From Manihot esculenta (lineage: Eukaryota; Streptophyta; Magnoliopsida; Malpighiales; Euphorbiaceae), in assembly GCF_001659605.2 (NCBI RefSeq), contig NC_035176.2, forward strand, positions 22,358,847-22,422,846: 64,000 nt of DNA, in the 5' to 3' direction. The position numbers and the translations under genes are program-made. This document shows positions 59,524-64,000 of the stretch, in pieces (within the stretch, counting starts at the first letter, position 1; the number at the start of each line of letters is the position of its first letter). The notes below the pieces were generated by a model. That model worked only from the letters and a program-made list of their open reading frames with translations. It made no database searches and was not told the DNA's origin.

Positions 59524-61275
59524 GAAGTACATACAGTCTCTACACATGGAGTTGTTAGTGTGATAGAAACCGAAGATAGAGGTAAGTCAAAGCAAAATAT
59601 AATATATCATATATATATATCTACACATACAAGATTATACTATCAATAATAAATTAAAAATTAAGAAAATAATTTTTGTTACAGTATCAGCTATTAAAAG
59701 AGGTAGACCAAAAAATGTGTCATACAAAGAATATTATAGCTGTTGGTTGCAAATTAGAGAAACAAAGTAATCAGTACTTTTAATGGTTGACCGTCTATTA
59801 CAACAATTGTGGTAGATATGTACATAAAGTTGAAAATAATAAGACTTAATTATTACAGAATACAACAATCACATATAAAGTCAGAATTGTATGAAAAGAT
59901 AGTTGACAATGTTAGAGCATGAGAAATAAGAGGAAATAAATTTAGTATAGGAAGTGTATTACCAACATCATTTATTAGAGGACATAGAGATATGTGTAAA
60001 ATATACCTTGATGCAATGGCTCTGGTGCAACGATATAGCAAGTCTGATATTTTTATTATAATGATATGCAATCCAGAATGGGAAGAAATAAATCAGGAGC
60101 TGCTCAGTACATACCTGACTTGACTTCAAGAGTATTTAGAGCAAAATTGTATGACCTAAAAGATTAGTTATATAAGAAAGAGATCTTTGGAAAAGTTGCA
60201 ATGCGTGTGCATGTAATTGAATTTCAAAAGAAAGGGTTGCCACATGCACACATGTTGGTCATACTTGAACCATACTATAAGCTAAAAAATCCAGATGACT
60301 TTGATGAATATGTAAGTGCAGAGATACCAAATGAGAATATATATCTAGAACTGTATGAGATGGTCTCAAAACAAATGATGCACAGGCTATATGGAGATCA
60401 AAATCCAAATTCTCCTAGTATGATTGGAGAGAAATGCAGATTCCTTTACCCAATATTATATTCTTTAAAAACAACTCAAGAAAAATATGGATATCTTATA
60501 TACAGAAGACTCAACAATGGATGAGAAGTATGACAATTATTAAAAATTAAACCATAAATAAAAAGTTTCTTTATAAGTTTTCTCATACAAACTCCTCTTT
60601 AAAAAAAATGTTATTTTTAATATTGTGTCAATATATATCTCCTATGACTCACTGTACATTACACTATATTCTTAGCACTATTACTTTTTTAAATTAGATT
60701 TAGATATTTTACATGTACTAGAAATAAAAAGAAATAAAAATGAATAAATATCTTTTATAATATTTATAAACACTAACTTTATTTATTAATAATACTAAAA
60801 AAATTTAATTAAAAAACTATAGTTATTACATCATGTGAATTTATAAACATGTAGTAAACAAATTTGATGATGTAGGTGACCAATAAGAAAAAAGAGGTTC
60901 GATAATAAATGGGTCGTCCTTACAATCTATATTTTTTAATAAGGTATAATTATCACATCAACGTCGAGGTATGTGCGGGCTTAAAAGGTATGAAGTACTT
61001 TTACAAGTACATCTACAAAGGATATGATAGTATTACAATTTATATGTCACATGAAGATGAACTAATAGATGAGATAAAATAATTTCAGGATGCAAGATGG
61101 GTTTCTATTTGAGAAGCAATGTGGAGGATATTTGAATTTGAGCTCTACAAAATAAACCCTCCCATTGTAAATCTATAACTACACTTATCAAATCAGTAGA
61201 TGATATCATTTTGGAAAAATTAAAATCTTTAACATACTATACAATGGGTTCGTGTATCAATAAAAATATTGATAG

Positions 61276-61817
61276 AGTTCTTTCAAACATGCTCAATTGT
61301 TGAAGAAGCAAAACAACTATTATATAGGAAATTTTCAGAACATTAGGTATAGAATAAGTAAGGTAAACTTTGGTTCAAGTGAAAAATAAGGCAAGTGATA
61401 GATCGTATAAATGCAGCAATCTAATAGAAGGTGAGAGGTACTACTTAAGGTTACTCTTAAGCTATGTAAAAGGGCCAAAGTAATTTGATCGCCCACTAAC
61501 ACTAAACAGTTATTAGTGCCCCATATTCAAAGAGTAAGTGATTAGAAGTTCTTTTAAACATGCTAAATTGTTGAAGAAGCAAAACAACTATTATATAGGA
61601 AATTTCTAGAATATTAGGTAAGGAATAAGCAATATAGACTTTGATCCAAGCAAAAAATAAGGCAAGTAATAGGTCGTATAAATGCAGCGATCTAAGAGAA
61701 GGTGAGAGGTACTACTTAAGGTTACTCTTAAGCCATGTAAAAGGCCTAAAGTAATTTGATGGCCTACTAACACTAAATGATTATTAGTACCCCATATTCA
61801 AAGAGTCAGTAATTATA
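61276..61817 (+). repeat. 271-bp tandem duplication within RepHel
   Basis: Copy 1 (61276-61546) and copy 2 (61547-about 61817) both run from AGTTCTTT(C/T)AAACATGCT to CCCCATATTCAAAGAGT. They differ at scattered sites. The unit encodes the RepHel segment around EEAKQLLYRKF to YYLRLLL and LTLN. About 90 residues are therefore doubled. Confidence 0.9.
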
Positions 61818-63349
61818 AGGAGATTAGTAAGATAAGAGTGCATTTGAATGCATGAGCAATGCTGCCACTTTTCAGATGCCATAAGAACTAAGGAGACTAT
61901 TTGCCATTATTTTAGTATATTGCGAGTTGATAGATGTTAAGGGATTATGGGATGATTATTGTGGTTTTATGTTAGAATATTTTAAAAGAATACATCAAAG
62001 CTCTATACAAACACAACGCTTATGCACATTAAAGAGCATAAATCATCACTTACAAAAAGCATGAAAAGATATATAAAGAAGTATGATTTGCTCAAAATAG
62101 CATAATGTCAATCATAACAATCGATAAGTAACTCAAGAGAAATAATAGAAGAGATGGCAATTAAAATACCACAAGAAGACATTGATATAATACAAAAATT
62201 GAAAGTTGAGCAACTCTATGCATGTAAATTCATATTGCAAAGAGTGCATAGGAGTCTTCTTCATTGATGGACCTGGGAGGATATGAAAGATATTCTTATA
62301 GAGGACACTACTTACAAATGTAAAATTAATAGAAATGATAGCACTTTCCACAACAATATCAGGGATAACAACAATGATTATGCCCGAAAGTAGAACTGCA
62401 CATTCACAATTTAGTATACCACTGAGCCCAACAAATTCAAGCTTATATAGCATGGGATAAGAGATAATGATTGCAAGTTTAGTAAAGTCTTATTTATGGA
62501 ATAATATGGAAGGGCTAAGATAGATAAATAATATGAGAGAAAGACTGATACATCTTTTGGAGAATTCTTACTTAAAGTTGGCAATGGAGAATAATCAATA
62601 AGCAGAGAAGATAATATTATCATATATGAATAGATGGTAGTAAGTTGCGAAAATGAAAATAGTTGTGAACAATCATTAATTGAAATAATATTTCTATTGT
62701 TGAATGAGAATGCAAGCTCAACATAATACATGACAAGTTGAGCAATCCTAACAATAAAAAATGAATATGTAGATAGCTTAAATCAAAAGATACTAAACAT
62801 GTTTTCTAGTGAAAGCAATATCTACAATAGTTTTGATGAAGAAGATGATACAAATAACTACTGCCAAAAGGAATTTCTCAATACTTTGTTACCCTATAGA
62901 TTATCTCCTCGTAGACTTGAATTGAAAATAAACTGTTTGATAATACTTTTGAGGAACTTAGATCCTTCAAAGAGGCTTTGCTCCCATAAAGATAATAAAG
63001 CAAAACAAATCAATATTTAAATGAAATATTTATTTTCAAATAATAATAACTAATATAATTATTTAAATATTGCAAACCGACTTATATTTTGAATGTGACT
63101 TAGTTGCTCCAAAAGTATGATTGGAGGCACTCTTAGCTATTCAAACTCTAATACAAGTAAATAAACAAGTATAAAAGTCTACTCTTTTTATTTCTCTACA
63201 TAATTCTCTTTTTTTTTCAAATTAATTTACCATATTAATTGCATTGTTAAATTTTTACTTCAATTAAATAGTTTTTTATTAGTTATTAAAATATTATAAT
63301 ATACAAAAAATATAAAAACATAAATGACAAATATTATAATAAGTTTATA

Positions 63350-63385
63350 AATGTGCAACGCACATTAAAAAAAAAAAAAAACTAG
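63350..63385 (+). other. Helitron 3' terminus: hairpin and CTAG
   Basis: The stem AATGTGC (63350-63356), loop AAC and stem GCACATT (63360-63366) are followed by a run of A and then CTAG (63382-63385), with T after it. Helitrons end in a short hairpin about 10-15 bases before CTRR and insert before T. Confidence 0.85.
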
Positions 63386-64000
63386 TTTATTTGTAAATGT
63401 ATGATTTGGATAAAGGGTCTAATATTCTGTATTGTTTCATATTTCAATATGGGTTAATATTCTCGAATTCTTTTTTTATTTTTTAATATATTGCTATTAA
63501 ATATTATTATTATTAAAAAAATATTATAGAAAAATATTTTAAAAATATTATAGCATGTTAGAATCTATTTATATTTAAATAAAAAATTATGGTTTATTTA
63601 GAAAAAAAATAAAATTAGACTTATTTGATCCTAAATAAAAAATATGGAGGCATATTTAAACTTTATTCTATTTTTTTACACGCTTAAAATATTTACACCT
63701 ATTTCATTATAAATAATAAAATAAGCTAATTATTAAGCCTCCACGTGATTCTTAAAAATATTTTCTATTTTATAACGTTTCGATATTTAGAAAAATGTGT
63801 CAATAAAAAATATTTATCTAATTAAATGGAAATTTTATTTTTTTAAGAAAAATAACTTTATTTTTCCAAGAAAGAAAATCAATTTTTAGACTTTTAGAAT
63901 TTCATTGACATCTCTATGTAATATTTATTAATATTCTTTATTTTTTAATATTATAATGAAACGATGGAAAAAAGGTTATTTAAAAAAAAAAAATATTTTT
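63386..64000. other. AT-rich flank to the right of the Helitron
   Basis: No gene. The reverse complement of about 63480-63665 (AATAAAGTTTAAATATGCCTCC onward) resembles 24195-24380. The remainder is homopolymer-rich. Confidence 0.5.

Larger units (their letters stand above)
57400..63020 (+). pseudogene. Helitron RepHel (Rep endonuclease plus Pif1-like helicase), decayed
   Basis: N-terminal part: NPCKYCGAKR, EAKEFRKNVQLYND and HKVKYYFGCYDPLHYPLL (57420-58060). It is split by the solo LTR. The Rep/Helitron_like_N part resumes at 59690: RGRPKNVSYKEYY, then SFIRGHRDM, DAMALVQRYS, VHVIEFQKKGLPHAHML (60205-60260) and NPNSPSMIGEKC. The next segment, INVEVCAGLKGMKYFYKYIYKGYDS, begins at about 60960, followed by EGERYYLRLLL. 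The helicase part starts with GVFFIDGPGR (62251-62280), where Walker A reads GPGRI-stop instead of GPGGTGKT. It ends with a segment around EFLNTLLPYRLSPRRLELKINCLIILLRNLD (62870-62960). Frameshifts and stops are dense. An intact protein would nick and unwind DNA for rolling-circle transposition. Confidence 0.88.
57400..63385 (+). mobile_element. Helitron, decayed, with a defined 3' terminus
   Basis: A RepHel pseudogene on the plus strand (57400-63020) is followed at 63350-63385 by a 7-bp stem hairpin and CTAG, with T next, which is the expected Helitron 3' end. The left limit given is the start of recognisable coding sequence, not the true 5' end. It is interrupted by a solo LTR (58123-59523) and contains a 271-bp tandem duplication. 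Many stops show that it is inactive. Confidence 0.85.

Overview
The window is nuclear DNA from a flowering plant, probably a eudicot. It is AT-rich and gene-poor and consists almost entirely of nested transposable elements. The evidence is two Tekay-type Ty3/gypsy chromovirus elements, Tat/Athila-type LTR elements with tRNA-Asp-like primer sites, a CACTA (En/Spm) transposon with Tnp2/DUF4218 remnants, a hAT pseudogene and a Helitron. No species is claimed. I found no intact host gene, tRNA, rRNA or CRISPR array. Almost every coding region is broken by stops or frameshifts.

Layout. 1-7432: a Tekay-type element on the minus strand, cut by the window edge, sitting in the tandem repeats of a pol-less Tat-like element (7433-9302 plus 18475-18552). 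The 5' LTR of that Tat-like element is itself split by a 9.2 kb CACTA transposon (9303-18474). 19080-21796: a decayed hAT transposase pseudogene with one recognisable terminus. 21797-26478: AT-rich sequence, mostly unassigned. 26479-36678: a second Tat-like element on the minus strand (TSD GGTAA) with LTRs, a gag remnant, a tandem array and an antisense accessory ORF. It is interrupted at 29422-34666 by a complete Athila-like non-autonomous element (TSD CATCT). 36690-38030: an RPA-like pseudogene. 38040-42106: unassigned. 42107-45309: a CACTA-like deletion derivative that appears to carry the last exon of a host gene, possibly an R2R3-MYB. 45336-55229: a complete, young Tekay-type element with 2276-bp LTRs about 1% divergent by hand count and TSD TTAGA. 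Its gag-pol frame is broken by a one-base deletion in the protease active site and one nonsense codon. 56375-56940: a lone Tat-like LTR. 57400-63385: a Helitron RepHel pseudogene ending in a canonical hairpin plus CTAG terminus. It is split by a solo LTR (58123-59523, TSD GAAGT) and carries a 271-bp internal duplication.

How it fits together. There is no operon-like organisation. The informative content is the order of insertion and the state of each element. The oldest layers are the Helitron, hAT and Tat-like elements; the CACTA and Athila-like elements came later; the complete Tekay-type element is the youngest. The most unusual items are the dense TTCGGCGGCCGAA quasi-palindromes in the Tekay LTRs, the pol-less Tat-like family with an antisense ORF and LTR ends TAATGTT/AACATTA, the apparent gene capture in the CACTA derivative, and a perfect 18-bp hairpin inside the large CACTA element.
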